From positions 1-32,811 of the forward strand of contig JAURQH010000024.1 in NCBI GenBank assembly GCA_030836185.1: 32,811 nt of DNA. The letters run 5' to 3'. Numbering within the stretch: position 1 is the first letter of the stretch; each line of letters opens with the position of its first letter. The position numbers and the translations under genes were made by a program. Below the pieces are notes generated by a model. That model searched no databases. It had not been told where the DNA came from and worked only from the letters and a program-made list of their open reading frames with translations. Shown piece after piece: positions 7,813-17,004 of the stretch. Origin of the DNA: Planctomycetota bacterium (GTDB lineage Bacteria; Planctomycetota; Planctomycetia; Planctomycetales; Planctomycetaceae).

Positions 7813-10521
7813 TTATTCGTCGGAGTCGTCGGCCGTCTTCACGGGGACATCATCCAGACTTCGTTTTTTCTCTTCAATGCGGAAGGCTTCGAGAAGATCA
7901 CCCTCTTTAATGTCGTTAAATCCATCAAGGCGAATACCGCATTCCATCCCTTCCCGCACCTCTTTGACGTCATCTTTTTCTCGCCGCAATGAGGCAATCG
8001 GATAATCGTTAATGATCGTTTGGTCCCGAATGACATGGACGTGGCAATCGCGTCCAATATTACCATTGAGTACCCGGCAACCCGCGATTGTTCCCGAGCG
8101 ACTCACACTGAATGTTCTGAGAACGAGTGCTCGTCCTGCAGCAATTTCGACACGTTCGGGAGACAGCATTCCTTCCAAAGCATCTCGAATATCCTGAATC
8201 AACTCGTAGATAATTTTGTATCGGCGTATTTCGACGCCTTCCTGGTCCGCAAGAGCGGCTGCCCGATCTTCGGCAATCACGTGGAACGCCATGATGATCG
8301 CAGAACCGGCTGAGGCGAGATAAATATCACTTTCGTTCACACCACCCACGCCTTCGTGAATAATGTTCACGCGGACTTCAGGATGATCGAACTTCAGTAG
8401 CTCGCTACGAATTGCTTCGAGCGAACCGGGAGTATCGGCTTTGACAATCAAGGACAAGTCTTGAACTTTGCCTTCACGAATGGCACCAAGAATGTCTTCC
8501 AAACCGGCTGGCACTTTGATGCGAGACAGAATCTTGGTGCGATCAAGATGTTGACGTTCATCGGCAATTTCGCGGGCACGTTCAATATCTTCCATGACGA
8601 AGAATTTGTCGCCCGCACCGGGAACCGAATCGAATCCAGAGACCTTAACCGGTAAAGAAGGAGGCGCTTCTTTGATTTCTTCGCCACGGTCATTGTAAAT
8701 TGCACGAATACGACCGAAGGCACCACCACAAAGAACATCATCACCAATTTTAAGTGTACCGTCTTTGACAACGAGCCAGGCAATCGGGCCACGTCCTTCG
8801 TCACGGAAGGCTTCCAGACACACGCCCACTGAGGGACGATCATAGTTGCCTTTGTATTCTTGCAGTTCGGCCGTCAGCAAAATCGTTTCCAGCAGGTCGT
8901 CGAGACCGTCACCGGTTTCTCCCGATGTGCGGACGACTTCGATATCGCCACCCCACTCGGAAGGGATGATTTCATGTTGTGCGAGTTCCTGAAGAACTTT
9001 CTGTTCGTTGACGTCCGGTAAATCCATTTTATTCATCGCGACTATGATCGGCACACCCGCGCTTCTGGCGTGGCTGATACATTCGACCGTTTGAGGCATG
9101 ACACCATCGTCGGCAGCCACCACGAGAACAATAATGTCCGTGACGTTGGCTCCACGAGCACGCATTTCTCCAAACGCAGCGTGACCCGGTGTGTCGACAA
9201 ACGTCACTTTCTTATCGTTGTGCTCGACTTGATACGACGAAATGTGTTGTGTGATGCCGCCTGCCTCACCTGCGGCAACATTGGCAGAGCGGAGTCTGTC
9301 GACCAGTGTGGTTTTCCCATGATCGACGTGCCCCAAGACTGTCACAATCGGAGGACGTTCTTGTAGCTCGTCGTCAGGAAACTCTTGGTTGAAGATCTCT
9401 TCGAGTTCTTCTTCGAAATGGATTTGCTCTTTGATGGTGAGGTCGACGCCATGTTCCATGGCGAGCATTAAGGCGGTCTCTTCATCGACCATTTCGTTGA
9501 TCGTGACCATTTCGCCTTGCTGCATCAAAGTTTTCATCAGATCGCGAGCAGGTCGTCCGAGTGCTTCGGAAAGTCCTCGTAAATTGATCGGCAGTGCGAT
9601 GGTGGCTTCTGTTTTGAGTTGGACCGGTTGTGACTTCCCCCGTCTCCGTGAGCGTCGCATCGGGCGTGATCGCTGACGACCACCTTCTTCTTCCTGTTCC
9701 TCAAGCTTTTTCTTGTTGCGGCGTCGCTCTTCGATCAAGCTGCGGCCACGTCGTCCAGCCTCGTCGTCCTTCCCGCGGTCTTTGCTATGCGTGAGTTTCT
9801 TCTCCGCATTTTTCCGAATCTGTTCACCGAGAGGGCTGGACTGTTGCTCCAGCATTTCTGAATTGAGTCGGATTTCCGGCTTGGGGGCTTCCTTTTCCTC
9901 TTTCTTCTTTTGTTTGGGAAGTTTGAGGTTTGGGGCAGCGGCAATGGCTGGGGCTTGTTTTGGTTTGGGTTTCGGCTTGGGCTTCGGTTCAGATTCGTCG
10001 CGTTCAGCCACCCCGGTTCCGATGGGTTTCATCTCTCGCATGCGGGACATCGCATTTGAACGCGGTGACGAGGAGGAGTCCTCACGCGTCATTGGTTTGA
10101 TGGCCGGTTCCGATTTTGATGAATCTTGGTCATCGCCCTCTGGGGGCTTTTCGGGCTCTGTCTCGGAGCCAGGCTCTTCGGCGGGCAACTCAATGGTCTC
10201 TTCTTCGACTGTTTCTTCGGTTTCTGGTTTGGAAGCGGCTCGTAGCTTGGCGCTACGCGCGGAGAGCTTACGCACTTTCCCCACTTTTTCGGAAGCAGAT
10301 TCGTCACGGACGGGTGCCACTTCAGTTTCTGTATCGGCAGACTCTTCCCCTCCAGCCGTCTGCTGATCTTGATACCAGGAGACGACTTTATCACGCTCTT
10401 CGGGGGTGATGCTGGCCAAGGCGGAACTTTTGACCGGAATGCCTAAATCGTTGCAGTGTTGGATTAACTCCTTGCTGTCAAGACCCAGCTCTTTGGCTAA
10501 CGCAAATACTCTGACTTTCAA
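7813..10521 (-). CDS. infB: Translation initiation factor IF-2
   Basis: IF-2 is the GTPase that brings initiator fMet-tRNA to the 30S subunit and promotes subunit joining. This 902-residue protein has an IF2_N domain (MKVRVFALAKELGLDSKELI), a long charged, low-complexity linker (about 55-320, including a KPKPKPKPK stretch), and the GTPase core with G1 GHVDHGKT (about 395-402), G2 GGITQHI, G3 DTPGHAAF and G4 NKMD. Domains II-IV follow, ending GMECGIRLDGFNDIKEGD. The start is TTG at 10521-10519, supported by GAGGAG ten bases upstream, and the first residues match the family start. It lies 60 bases downstream of nusA and 72 upstream of rbfA. Confidence 0.97.
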   Translation of the reverse strand: MKVRVFALAKELGLDSKELIQHCNDLGIPVKSSALASITPEERDKVVSWYQDQQTAGGEESADTETEVAPVRDESASEKVGKVRKLSARSAKLRAASKPETEETVEEETIELPAEEPGSETEPEKPPEGDDQDSSKSEPAIKPMTREDSSSSPRSNAMSRMREMKPIGTGVAERDESEPKPKPKPKPKQAPAIAAAPNLKLPKQKKKEEKEAPKPEIRLNSEMLEQQSSPLGEQIRKNAEKKLTHSKDRGKDDEAGRRGRSLIEERRRNKKKLEEQEEEGGRQRSRPMRRSRRRGKSQPVQLKTEATIALPINLRGLSEALGRPARDLMKTLMQQGEMVTINEMVDEETALMLAMEHGVDLTIKEQIHFEEELEEIFNQEFPDDELQERPPIVTVLGHVDHGKTTLVDRLRSANVAAGEAGGITQHISSYQVEHNDKKVTFVDTPGHAAFGEMRARGANVTDIIVLVVAADDGVMPQTVECISHARSAGVPIIVAMNKMDLPDVNEQKVLQELAQHEIIPSEWGGDIEVVRTSGETGDGLDDLLETILLTAELQEYKGNYDRPSVGVCLEAFRDEGRGPIAWLVVKDGTLKIGDDVLCGGAFGRIRAIYNDRGEEIKEAPPSLPVKVSGFDSVPGAGDKFFVMEDIERAREIADERQHLDRTKILSRIKVPAGLEDILGAIREGKVQDLSLIVKADTPGSLEAIRSELLKFDHPEVRVNIIHEGVGGVNESDIYLASAGSAIIMAFHVIAEDRAAALADQEGVEIRRYKIIYELIQDIRDALEGMLSPERVEIAAGRALVLRTFSVSRSGTIAGCRVLNGNIGRDCHVHVIRDQTIINDYPIASLRREKDDVKEVREGMECGIRLDGFNDIKEGDLLEAFRIEEKKRSLDDVPVKTADDSDE

Positions 10522-10581
10522 AAGATTCCACTCCTCAAGTGATGTTCAGCCGATTAGAAACGATTTCCAGAATCAGCTTGA

Positions 10582-12078
10582 TTACTCCTGTGCGGCCTGT
10601 TTCTCTTCGGTCGGCTCCTCATCCGAATCGGATTCGGTCGTTGGGCTCTCCTCCGCCGCAACTTCAACCACAGGTTCTTCAACGTCTTGCTCAATTTCGG
10701 CTGGTTCATCGGATTCGACAGACTCTTCCGTCGTTTCCGTTGCTTCTTCGGCAGACGATTCTGTTTCGGCAGACTCCTCTGTGACTTCTTCTGAAGAAGC
10801 TGTCTCTTCGGTGGGGGCTACCGTCGCTTCTTGTTTCGCCTGATTGCTTCCCGTGTCGGCTTCCATTCGCCCCATCTCGCGAGCCAGTTTCCGTTCAGCG
10901 GCTTCGCGAATTTCTTCTTGTTCGGCTTTCAGAGATTCCTCATCGGCGTAATCGACGATCACAGCACAATCCTCGACGGACAGGCCGCTCAACTCTTCGA
11001 GTTGATCGGGTTCGATCACCGAGAGGTCATCAAAGCTGAAGAACCCTTGCGAGACGAGATTCTCTGCAAGGTCTTCCGTAATGTGCGGGACTTTGCAGAA
11101 TGCCGTCACTGCGCCGTCGAGCATTTCGTCCAATTTCTCCTGAGTCATCACATTGATGTCCCAGCCGACCAGTTTGGAAGCGAGCCGAACATTCTGCCCT
11201 TTTTTGCCAATGGCTAACGAAAGTTGGTCGTCGCGAACAAGGACAATGACTTTACCCAGCATCGGACACAGAATGACGTCTTCGACTTCGGCGGGTTGCA
11301 AGGCATTGGGAACCAGCACTTGCAGAGAATCATTCCAGCGAACGATATCAATTCGTTCCCCCGCCAATTCATCAACAATGTTGCGAATGCGGGCTCCACG
11401 AACACCAACACAAGCACCGACCGCGTCAACTTTTGTGTCAAAACAACTCACAGCAACTTTTGATCGATAGCCGGCTTCTCGAGCGAGAGAACGAATCTCG
11501 ATGATTCGTTCACTGACTTCCGGGATCTCGATTTCAAAGAGCCGACGAACCATATCGGGATGCTTGCGTGACAAAACGACGCGAACACGTGGGCCAACTT
11601 TTCGAACTTCCAGAATGATGGCTCGAACTCGCTCACCCACACGATGAGACTCTCCGGGAATCTGTTCGCTGCGAGGAAGAATCGCTTCCACCTTGCCAAG
11701 ATTGACGGTCGCGGACCCGTGATCGAGTCGCGTGACGGCTCCTGTCATTAATTGTGATTGAAGCTCGGTGTATTCGTCGAATAATTGGTCGCGTTCCGCT
11801 TCGCGGATGCGCTGAATCATCACTTGTTTTGCGGTTTGAGCAGAGACACGTCCAAGTAAATCTCCAAGAACATCGGCGTCAAGAACTTCTCCATCGCAAG
11901 TGACGGTTGCTTCTCCCGTCTCACGATCAATGTCAACATTCACATCCTCTTCTTCACCAAAGTGTTTTCGCGCAGCGGACAAAATGGCCTGTTCGATACC
12001 TTCGAAGACCGTCTCTTTGTTGATGTTCTTGTCGCGATGAAGGACGTCAACAATTCGTAATAGCTCGTTGCCGTTCAT
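10582..12078 (-). CDS. nusA: Transcription termination/antitermination factor NusA
   Basis: NusA binds RNA polymerase and nascent RNA, and modulates pausing, termination and antitermination. The 498-residue product has the N-terminal RNAP-binding domain ([18 protein letters not shown]), an S1 domain ([25 protein letters not shown]), and two KH domains with the motifs [16 protein letters not shown] and [20 protein letters not shown] helix-hairpin-helix-like segment follows, then an acidic Glu/Thr/Ser-rich tail of about 90 residues typical of this phylum. ATG start at 12078. It heads the nusA-infB-rbfA group; rimP, which usually precedes nusA, is absent. The gene is preceded by a strong promoter and a structured leader of about 345 bases. 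Confidence 0.97.
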   Translation of the reverse strand: MNGNELLRIVDVLHRDKNINKETVFEGIEQAILSAARKHFGEEEDVNVDIDRETGEATVTCDGEVLDADVLGDLLGRVSAQTAKQVMIQRIREAERDQLFDEYTELQSQLMTGAVTRLDHGSATVNLGKVEAILPRSEQIPGESHRVGERVRAIILEVRKVGPRVRVVLSRKHPDMVRRLFEIEIPEVSERIIEIRSLAREAGYRSKVAVSCFDTKVDAVGACVGVRGARIRNIVDELAGERIDIVRWNDSLQVLVPNALQPAEVEDVILCPMLGKVIVLVRDDQLSLAIGKKGQNVRLASKLVGWDINVMTQEKLDEMLDGAVTAFCKVPHITEDLAENLVSQGFFSFDDLSVIEPDQLEELSGLSVEDCAVIVDYADEESLKAEQEEIREAAERKLAREMGRMEADTGSNQAKQEATVAPTEETASSEEVTEESAETESSAEEATETTEESVESDEPAEIEQDVEEPVVEVAAEESPTTESDSDEEPTEEKQAAQE

Positions 12079-12102
12079 GTCCGCCTCGTCTTGAGTGTTT
12101 CG

Positions 12103-12120
12103 CGGGATTGATCAATCCCG
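12103..12120. promoter_or_regulatory. 18-bp perfect palindrome upstream of nusA
   Basis: The sequence CGGGATTGATCAATCCCG is its own reverse complement. It is centred about 33 bases ahead of the nusA start codon, inside the transcribed leader. It could be a protein-binding operator or, as RNA, a short hairpin close to the ribosome-binding site (GAGGCGG). The symmetry is directly visible; the function is unknown. Confidence 0.5.
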
Positions 12121-12201
12121 ATGTTATCTCGTCTTCTGAACGAATTAATGTCTTCGATTCAGAAGTGTTATATCTCTTCCTCTAAATGTGTTCAGTCCAA
12201 T

Positions 12202-12224
12202 AAAAAAAGCGGGCCCTCGCCCAC
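12202..12224 (-). terminator. Intrinsic terminator-like hairpin inside the nusA leader
   Basis: On the minus strand, GTGGGC-GAGG-GCCCGC (one G-U pair) forms a 6-bp stem with a 4-base loop, followed at once by seven T residues. It ends about 123 bases before the nusA start codon and about 220 bases after the predicted transcription start, so it would end a short leader transcript unless read through. A second, longer hairpin (12232-12255) lies directly upstream of it. Confidence 0.65.
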
Positions 12225-12424
12225 TTCTTAGGAGACCCTCTTCGCAAAGAGTCTCTTCCTGACCACGTGAAATTCACATGAATACAGGTATGCCAGTCAT
12301 TCAGATCCGCTGGGGCTTAAAACATGTTATTGCCTTGTAGGACTGAGTAACAGTCAAGCAAATGCCTGGCTGTTGCTGGATAGATGGACATTCCACATCC
12401 GCGAACAGAATCATTTCTGTCGCT
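12225..12424 (-). promoter_or_regulatory. Structured nusA leader; candidate attenuator or small RNA
   Basis: This region lies between the predicted start (about 12424) and the terminator-like hairpin. It contains a 6-bp hairpin ACAGAA-ATGA-TTCTGT near its 5' end and a 9-10 bp hairpin GAGACTCTT...AAGAGGGTCTC at 12232-12255. No T-box element, tRNA or known riboswitch was recognised, and no convincing small ORF was found. Either a terminated small RNA of roughly 220 nt or a regulated leader would fit. The rest of the 12079-12629 gap, on the plus side of the promoter, shows only several CTCTCT motifs. Confidence 0.45.
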
Positions 12425-12430
12425 GGTGTA

Positions 12431-12459
12431 AATGTATCGGTGCAGCTTGACGATGTCAA
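12431..12459 (-). promoter_or_regulatory. Sigma-70-like promoter for nusA-infB-rbfA
   Basis: On the minus strand a perfect -35 TTGACA (12459-12454) is followed after exactly 17 bases by a -10 TACATT (12436-12431). This predicts a start near 12424 and is one of the two best promoter matches in the window. Its only downstream target is the nusA leader. Confidence 0.65.
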
Positions 12460-12629
12460 GTTGCCCAACTTTTCGCTAGATAAGGAGATCGAATCGTGAG
12501 AGATCTCTCTCCAGGTTCAAAAAATGTCAGAACTGGTCTGGAGGCAATTTTGGGATCTCTCTAATATGCACGATCGTACGGAGGCTTTTGGGGCTCTCTC
12601 TTGATCAATTTTCTTCATGGTGGAAGACA

Positions 12630-14114
12630 ATGCTGAAATCACTCAATCTGGCGACTGCAACACTTTTATTAGTAGGAACAATTGTCCACGCTCAGCCGAA
12701 CCGAACTGTTCCCGGTCTTCCGGCTGCCGCTCCCAATGTGAATCCCGAACACGAGAACAGTAAAAAACAGGCCGAACAAGCTTACCGATCAGCACAGTTT
12801 CTCAAAGTCGAAGAACTGACTTCGAAGGTGATCTCGGAAAATTCCAAAGATCATGTCGCTTTGTATCTGAGAGGCAGTGCTCGGGTGGAATTGGGAATTC
12901 GTACTCGCGATGTTCCCAAAATTCGCCAAGGGATTGCCGATTGCCGTGGTGCGATTTTGCACGACACACAGAGTCAGTCGATGTACTATTTGCCTTATCT
13001 TTACGGAATGTCGAACCTGGCCAAGCTGGAATCTCGACCACAACATGCCGATGTGGCCATTCAGGTCGCGACTTCGACATTGGCGGAGTCAGAAGATCGT
13101 GGTGAGGATCGAGCCAATCTGATCTATCAGCGGGCCTACGCCCAGCAATCCAAAGGGGATTTTGACGCGGCCATTCTCGATTATCAGGCAGCCATCAAAG
13201 AGTTCCCCGCTCATCTCGGAGCTCATGTGGCGTTGGCAGAAGTGTTTGTGAAAGCGGGAAAAACTGAAGAAGCGAAAGCAGCCTTTGCTTCGGCTCTGGA
13301 AACATTCCCCGATAGTCCGTTGATTTTCAACAATCGCGGCATGTTTCTTCAACAACAAAACATGCACGAAGAAGCGGTTCAGGACTTTACTGCTGCACTC
13401 AAAAACGATGCCAACTATTACACGTCCTACACAAACCGTGGATTCTCATTGATGCAGCTTGGTAACCCGACCGCTGCTGTTATTGATTACAACGAATCAC
13501 TTAAGCGAAACCCCAATCAAGCGGAAGTTTATCGCCTGAAAGCCTCAGCGAATTTGGCTCAAGGCAAAGCGGACGAAGCCATCGCCGATTATCAGCAAAT
13601 GGTCAAAATAGATCCTCGGCGAGCAGTTGCCAAGGCAGAACTGGGATTTGCACAGTTCTTTGCAGGCGATTATCGGTCGGCGTTCGATTCTCTGACTGCC
13701 GCTAAACAAGCCGATGCGAATCTGCGATACGTCGATCCTTGGCGCTATCTTGCATTGGCTCGATTGGGACAAGAAGACAAAGCCAAAACCATTTTCAATG
13801 ACAGCCTGCAAAAGATTGCTGTCCAGCGTGACTGGATCGATTCTCTGATCGCCTATCAGGCAGGAACAATTGCAATGCGGGACTTGGCAGCTTCCATGTC
13901 GCAAAATGATGAGAACATGAAAATCTCCCAACAGTGTGAGGCAGACTTCTTTACAGCTCATCGTATGTTGAAAGAGAATGAAGGCGGCAAAGCTCGTGAG
14001 CATTTCCAGAAAGCCATCGATTCCGGCAAGACACATCTGTCGGCATATCGTGGTGCTCGTTACGCTCTGAAGCAGTTTGAAACCGCCAGCAGCGATGATT
14101 CAGCTCCCAACTGA
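12630..14114 (+). CDS. Secreted TPR-repeat protein
   Basis: The frame opens at a TTG (12588), but the Met at 12630 gives a clean signal peptide (MLKSLNLATATLLLVGTIVHAQ) and a 494-residue protein. After a short Pro/Asn linker it is built of tetratricopeptide-like repeats: AILDYQAAIKEFPAHLGAHV, AKAAFASALETFPDSPLIFN, NRGMFLQQQNMHEEAVQDFT, AVIDYNESLKRNPNQAEVYR and AIADYQQMVKIDPRRAVAKA. The last part is less regular (AREHFQKAIDSGKTHLSAYR) and may end in a partial repeat. An exported scaffold or binding protein is likely; the partner is unknown. It is a single-gene unit, divergent from nusA and followed by a very strong terminator. Confidence 0.85.
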   Translation: MLKSLNLATATLLLVGTIVHAQPNRTVPGLPAAAPNVNPEHENSKKQAEQAYRSAQFLKVEELTSKVISENSKDHVALYLRGSARVELGIRTRDVPKIRQGIADCRGAILHDTQSQSMYYLPYLYGMSNLAKLESRPQHADVAIQVATSTLAESEDRGEDRANLIYQRAYAQQSKGDFDAAILDYQAAIKEFPAHLGAHVALAEVFVKAGKTEEAKAAFASALETFPDSPLIFNNRGMFLQQQNMHEEAVQDFTAALKNDANYYTSYTNRGFSLMQLGNPTAAVIDYNESLKRNPNQAEVYRLKASANLAQGKADEAIADYQQMVKIDPRRAVAKAELGFAQFFAGDYRSAFDSLTAAKQADANLRYVDPWRYLALARLGQEDKAKTIFNDSLQKIAVQRDWIDSLIAYQAGTIAMRDLAASMSQNDENMKISQQCEADFFTAHRMLKENEGGKAREHFQKAIDSGKTHLSAYRGARYALKQFETASSDDSAPN

Positions 14115-14147
14115 ATCTGTAAAACAAGAGTGATACCAAGAGTAAAA

Positions 14148-14184
14148 CGAGCCTTCGACATGGTTGTCGAAGGCTCGTTTTTTT
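14148..14184 (+). terminator. Strong intrinsic terminator after the TPR gene
   Basis: A perfect 13-bp stem (CGAGCCTTCGACA / TGTCGAAGGCTCG) with a TGGT loop is followed by seven T residues. AAAA precedes the stem, so a weaker terminator in the minus direction is also possible. It closes the 12630-14114 unit. Confidence 0.92.
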
Positions 14185-14361
14185 ATCACTAATAAATACG
14201 GCAGGTGGTATAAAGATCAGTCCAGCGTGCGGCATAGGTGGAGCTTGGTCGGAAAGGTTCTTTCAGAGGAAATAGAGCCAAGTTGATCTGGCGGGGGTTG
14301 TCACTCGTAATTCTCCCTACTCTTAAAGATGCACGGCGTTACTCAAAAATTCTCAGCGCAT

Positions 14362-14391
14362 AAAAAAACTCCTCGTAAAGACGAGGAGTTT
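14362..14391 (-). terminator. Intrinsic terminator of the ketoacyl-synthase-like gene
   Basis: On the minus strand an 11-bp stem (AAACTCCTCGT / ACGAGGAGTTT) with a CTTT loop runs into a T tract made by bases 14362-14368. It lies 29 bases past the stop codon of the 14420-15739 gene. The stretch between this hairpin and the preceding plus-strand terminator (14185-14361) holds nothing I can recognise. Confidence 0.9.
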
Positions 14392-14419
14392 GATCTCATT
14401 CTGTGCGGAATTGTGCCAA

Positions 14420-15739
14420 TCAGGCGCCTTGAATCACCACGGCAGACGATTGCCCGATGCGGGTCGTGTTGACGTTGATGAATGTTTTATTGTCTGTTTT
14501 CAGAAGTTCACCAGCCACGACATTCAGTTTGCAGTCAGCATCGGGGGTTTGATAGTTCAGTGTGTAAGGAACAACACCTTGTTGTAGCCCCAAGAGTGAG
14601 GCGGCGAGTTCTTGAGCACCGCAGCCGGCCCCTGAGTTGCCGGTGAAGCTTTTGATGGCCGTCACTGGAACTTCTGCTCCGTATGCCCCCAAAGCATCAT
14701 GGATACCTTTTGCTTCTGCAAGGTCTTCCACAATACTTCCACGACCGTTGGCGTTGATGTGGCCAATTTCTTCGGGACTCAGGCTCGCTTTCGCAAGGGC
14801 GGTTTTGATGGCATTGCTGGTCGCCAGTTCGATATTGCCGGTACGAGGGCTGGTTTTGTAAACGGCACAACTGGCTCCGGTCCCCAGAATACGACCGTAG
14901 ATCGTCGCTCCGCGGGCTTTGGCGTGTTCTTCCTCTTCGAGTACCAGTGTGCAAGCGCCTTCTGCGGGGACGATTCCTGTACGACTGGCATCGAACGGTC
15001 GCGAACGACTGGCAGGTTCGCCTTCATTGGCGGCTAACGTATCATGCAATGCGGAGTGCATTGATCGCACAGGATGCACGAACGTGCCCGTTGAACCAGT
15101 CAACATGACATCAGCACTTCCACGCAGAATAATGCGGCAGGCTTCCGACATCGCCAGGTTCGCAGAAGCTTCGTCTTCTGTCAGCGAATTACTGGGGCCG
15201 CGAGCATCGAGAAAGATCGCGATATGGCAGGCAGGCATATTTGGTAAGTATCGTAACAGCCACAAGGGGTCCATCTTGCTGATGCCGTCTGTTCCCCATT
15301 GGTCGTAATGGAATCCGTTTTCATCGGTGCAGTTGAAGCAGCCGTCTTGCAGATCATCGGGAGGAGAGCACATCAATCCTGCCCCGAAGTCGATTCCGAT
15401 GCGTTGAGAATTGGTTTCTTCCAGAATGAGCCCGGAATGCTCGGCAGCCATCAACGCGGAAGCCGCACCGAGTTGGATTTCCCGGCACATTACCTTCAGG
15501 CTTTTGCGCTGTTCTTTTTCGGTGAAGAACTGCTTTTTGATGGTGCTTTTGTTGAAGCCAGAAACCTCACCCCCAATGTCACCCGGACAAGCGGATCCAT
15601 TCAAGAGCTCCAGCGGTTTAACTCCGCTGACGCCTGTCGAGAGATTGTTCCAGAATTCCTCACAACCAATACCGGCCGAACTGAGGATCCCCATCCCCGT
15701 GATCACGACCCGGCGGTCGGATTCTGCAAATGCATTCAT
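14420..15739 (-). CDS. Beta-ketoacyl-synthase-fold protein lacking the catalytic triad
   Basis: The 439-residue product is clearly a thiolase-fold ketoacyl synthase: RRVVITGMGILSSAGIG at the N-terminus, GSADVMLTGST, RPFDASRTGIVPAEGACTLVLEE and a C-terminal half in the FabF order. Every key position differs from the intact FabF in this window (25128-26372). The nucleophile Cys (TACAS) is E190 in TEDEASAN, the first His (NAHGTS) is N331 in NANGRGS, the second His (TGH) is N368 in KSFTGNSG, and the FGFGG gate is RIGQSS. The lysine of KSxTG (K363) is kept. Condensation is therefore not expected; a chain-length-factor-like partner, a decarboxylase, or a binding or structural role is possible. It stands alone with its own terminator and has no clear ribosome-binding site. 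Confidence 0.85.
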   Translation of the reverse strand: MNAFAESDRRVVITGMGILSSAGIGCEEFWNNLSTGVSGVKPLELLNGSACPGDIGGEVSGFNKSTIKKQFFTEKEQRKSLKVMCREIQLGAASALMAAEHSGLILEETNSQRIGIDFGAGLMCSPPDDLQDGCFNCTDENGFHYDQWGTDGISKMDPLWLLRYLPNMPACHIAIFLDARGPSNSLTEDEASANLAMSEACRIILRGSADVMLTGSTGTFVHPVRSMHSALHDTLAANEGEPASRSRPFDASRTGIVPAEGACTLVLEEEEHAKARGATIYGRILGTGASCAVYKTSPRTGNIELATSNAIKTALAKASLSPEEIGHINANGRGSIVEDLAEAKGIHDALGAYGAEVPVTAIKSFTGNSGAGCGAQELAASLLGLQQGVVPYTLNYQTPDADCKLNVVAGELLKTDNKTFINVNTTRIGQSSAVVIQGA

Positions 15740-16005
15740 GAATTTTTATACCAGACAGAGTGTGCCTGCCCTGCGTGACTCCCGCCCAAAGGGAGTTTCA
15801 AAGCAAACGACAAGTCAATGATTGTCTTTTCGGCTTTTGATCTCGCTCACCGTTATCAAGAGCCGTATCTATGAGAATTGATTATCCTTAATTTCGCAAG
15901 TGATGGAGTTTCCCACTCAATTTCCTCCAGATTTCTCAGACATCGGAGTCCGATTCTGGCGGTTATGGCCCCGGATGATTGAATCAGCATGTTTTTGAGT
16001 CTCAA

Positions 16006-16965
16006 TCAGGCGATTGGCAACGAATTCACCGGCTCGTCATTATTTTCGGGCCGCCCTTCAATGTAAAACCAGTTATGGGCCGGTTCGAGGATCTCCTGCA
16101 CTTCTTCGACTAATTGTGTATCGAGGGGAATGTCGGCCCATTCGGCCCATTGTGCAATTCGTTTCGGGTTGGCCGACCCGGTCACACAGGTGGTCATATC
16201 GGGGTTGGCAATCGAGAATTGTAGGGCCAATTGAGCAATATCGACGCCCGCCTGTTCGCAATGCCGGGCGGCTTTCGCACATGTTTCGCGCACGATAGGT
16301 GTCGCTTTATGCCAGGGTGGAAGTGGTGCATTGGTCAGTAATCGAGCCGAAAATGGGGCCGCATTCATGATGCCGACACTTTTTTCTTTCAGATAAGGAA
16401 CTTGATCGGCAAACATGGTGTTCTGGAGCGTGTAGTGATTATAGGAAAGCACGACATCCAAATCGGTTTGTTCGAGCACAAACGGGAAGTTGTTCATGGG
16501 ATAGCCACTGATCCCAACGAAGCGAACTTTTCCCTTCTCTTGTTCTTTCCTCAATGCCGGCAATGTCTCATCGACAATTTGTTGTCGGTCAACAAATTCA
16601 ATGTCGTGGCAGAGGCAGATATCGAGGTGATCGACGCCCATTCGTTCCAGAGAGATATCGACACTCTCTTCGACTCGTTTGGCAGAAAAGTCGAAATGCT
16701 TGCCAGCATAGCGCCCCAGTTTTGTTCCCAGAATGTAGCTGTCGCGCGGCACTTCCCGCAGCACGATTCCCAGCATCACTTCCGACATTCCTCGACCGTA
16801 AAACGGGGAAGTGTCGATGAAGTTCATGCCGCAATCGAGGGCGACATGAACGGCACGCAAGGCTTCGTTGATGTCCACTTCACGAAACTCTTGCCCCAGT
16901 GACGACGCTCCAAAACTGACGACCGGCAGTGACAGGCCGGTGTTTCCAAGGTTACGATGTTCCAT
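16006..16965 (-). CDS. Aldo-keto reductase, L-galactose (L-fucose) dehydrogenase type
   Basis: The 319-residue protein has the AKR tetrad: D51 and Y56 (NFIDTSPFYGRGMSE), K82 (LGTKLGRY) and H120 (CHDIEF). Several blocks follow plant L-galactose dehydrogenase as I remember it: LGNTGL, FGASSLG, FDFSAKRVEESVD, SLERMGVDHLDICLCHDIEF, DVVLSYNHY, PPWHKATP and LALQFSIAN. That family oxidises L-galactose at C1, with NAD(P), to L-galactono-lactone; relatives act on L-fucose, which is 6-deoxy-L-galactose. It is the last gene of a six-gene minus-strand operon, 39 bases after the mutarotase gene, which supports an L-galacto-configured substrate. ATG start at 16965, weak ribosome-binding site. Exact substrate unproven. 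Confidence 0.8.
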   Translation of the reverse strand: MEHRNLGNTGLSLPVVSFGASSLGQEFREVDINEALRAVHVALDCGMNFIDTSPFYGRGMSEVMLGIVLREVPRDSYILGTKLGRYAGKHFDFSAKRVEESVDISLERMGVDHLDICLCHDIEFVDRQQIVDETLPALRKEQEKGKVRFVGISGYPMNNFPFVLEQTDLDVVLSYNHYTLQNTMFADQVPYLKEKSVGIMNAAPFSARLLTNAPLPPWHKATPIVRETCAKAARHCEQAGVDIAQLALQFSIANPDMTTCVTGSANPKRIAQWAEWADIPLDTQLVEEVQEILEPAHNWFYIEGRPENNDEPVNSLPIA

Positions 16966-17004
16966 GAGTTTTTATATCTGATCAAAAAAATGACGGAATG
17001 TATG

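Noticed and set aside
9713-10366. Long plus-strand frame opposite the infB linker
   Set aside because: It is the antisense of the low-complexity Glu/Lys/Pro linker; such regions give long Ser-rich antisense frames, and infB is unmistakable on the other strand.
12231-12424. tRNA, T-box or riboswitch in the nusA leader
   Set aside because: No T-box consensus, no tRNA T-loop or cloverleaf, and no riboswitch core I recognise; kept only as a structured leader.
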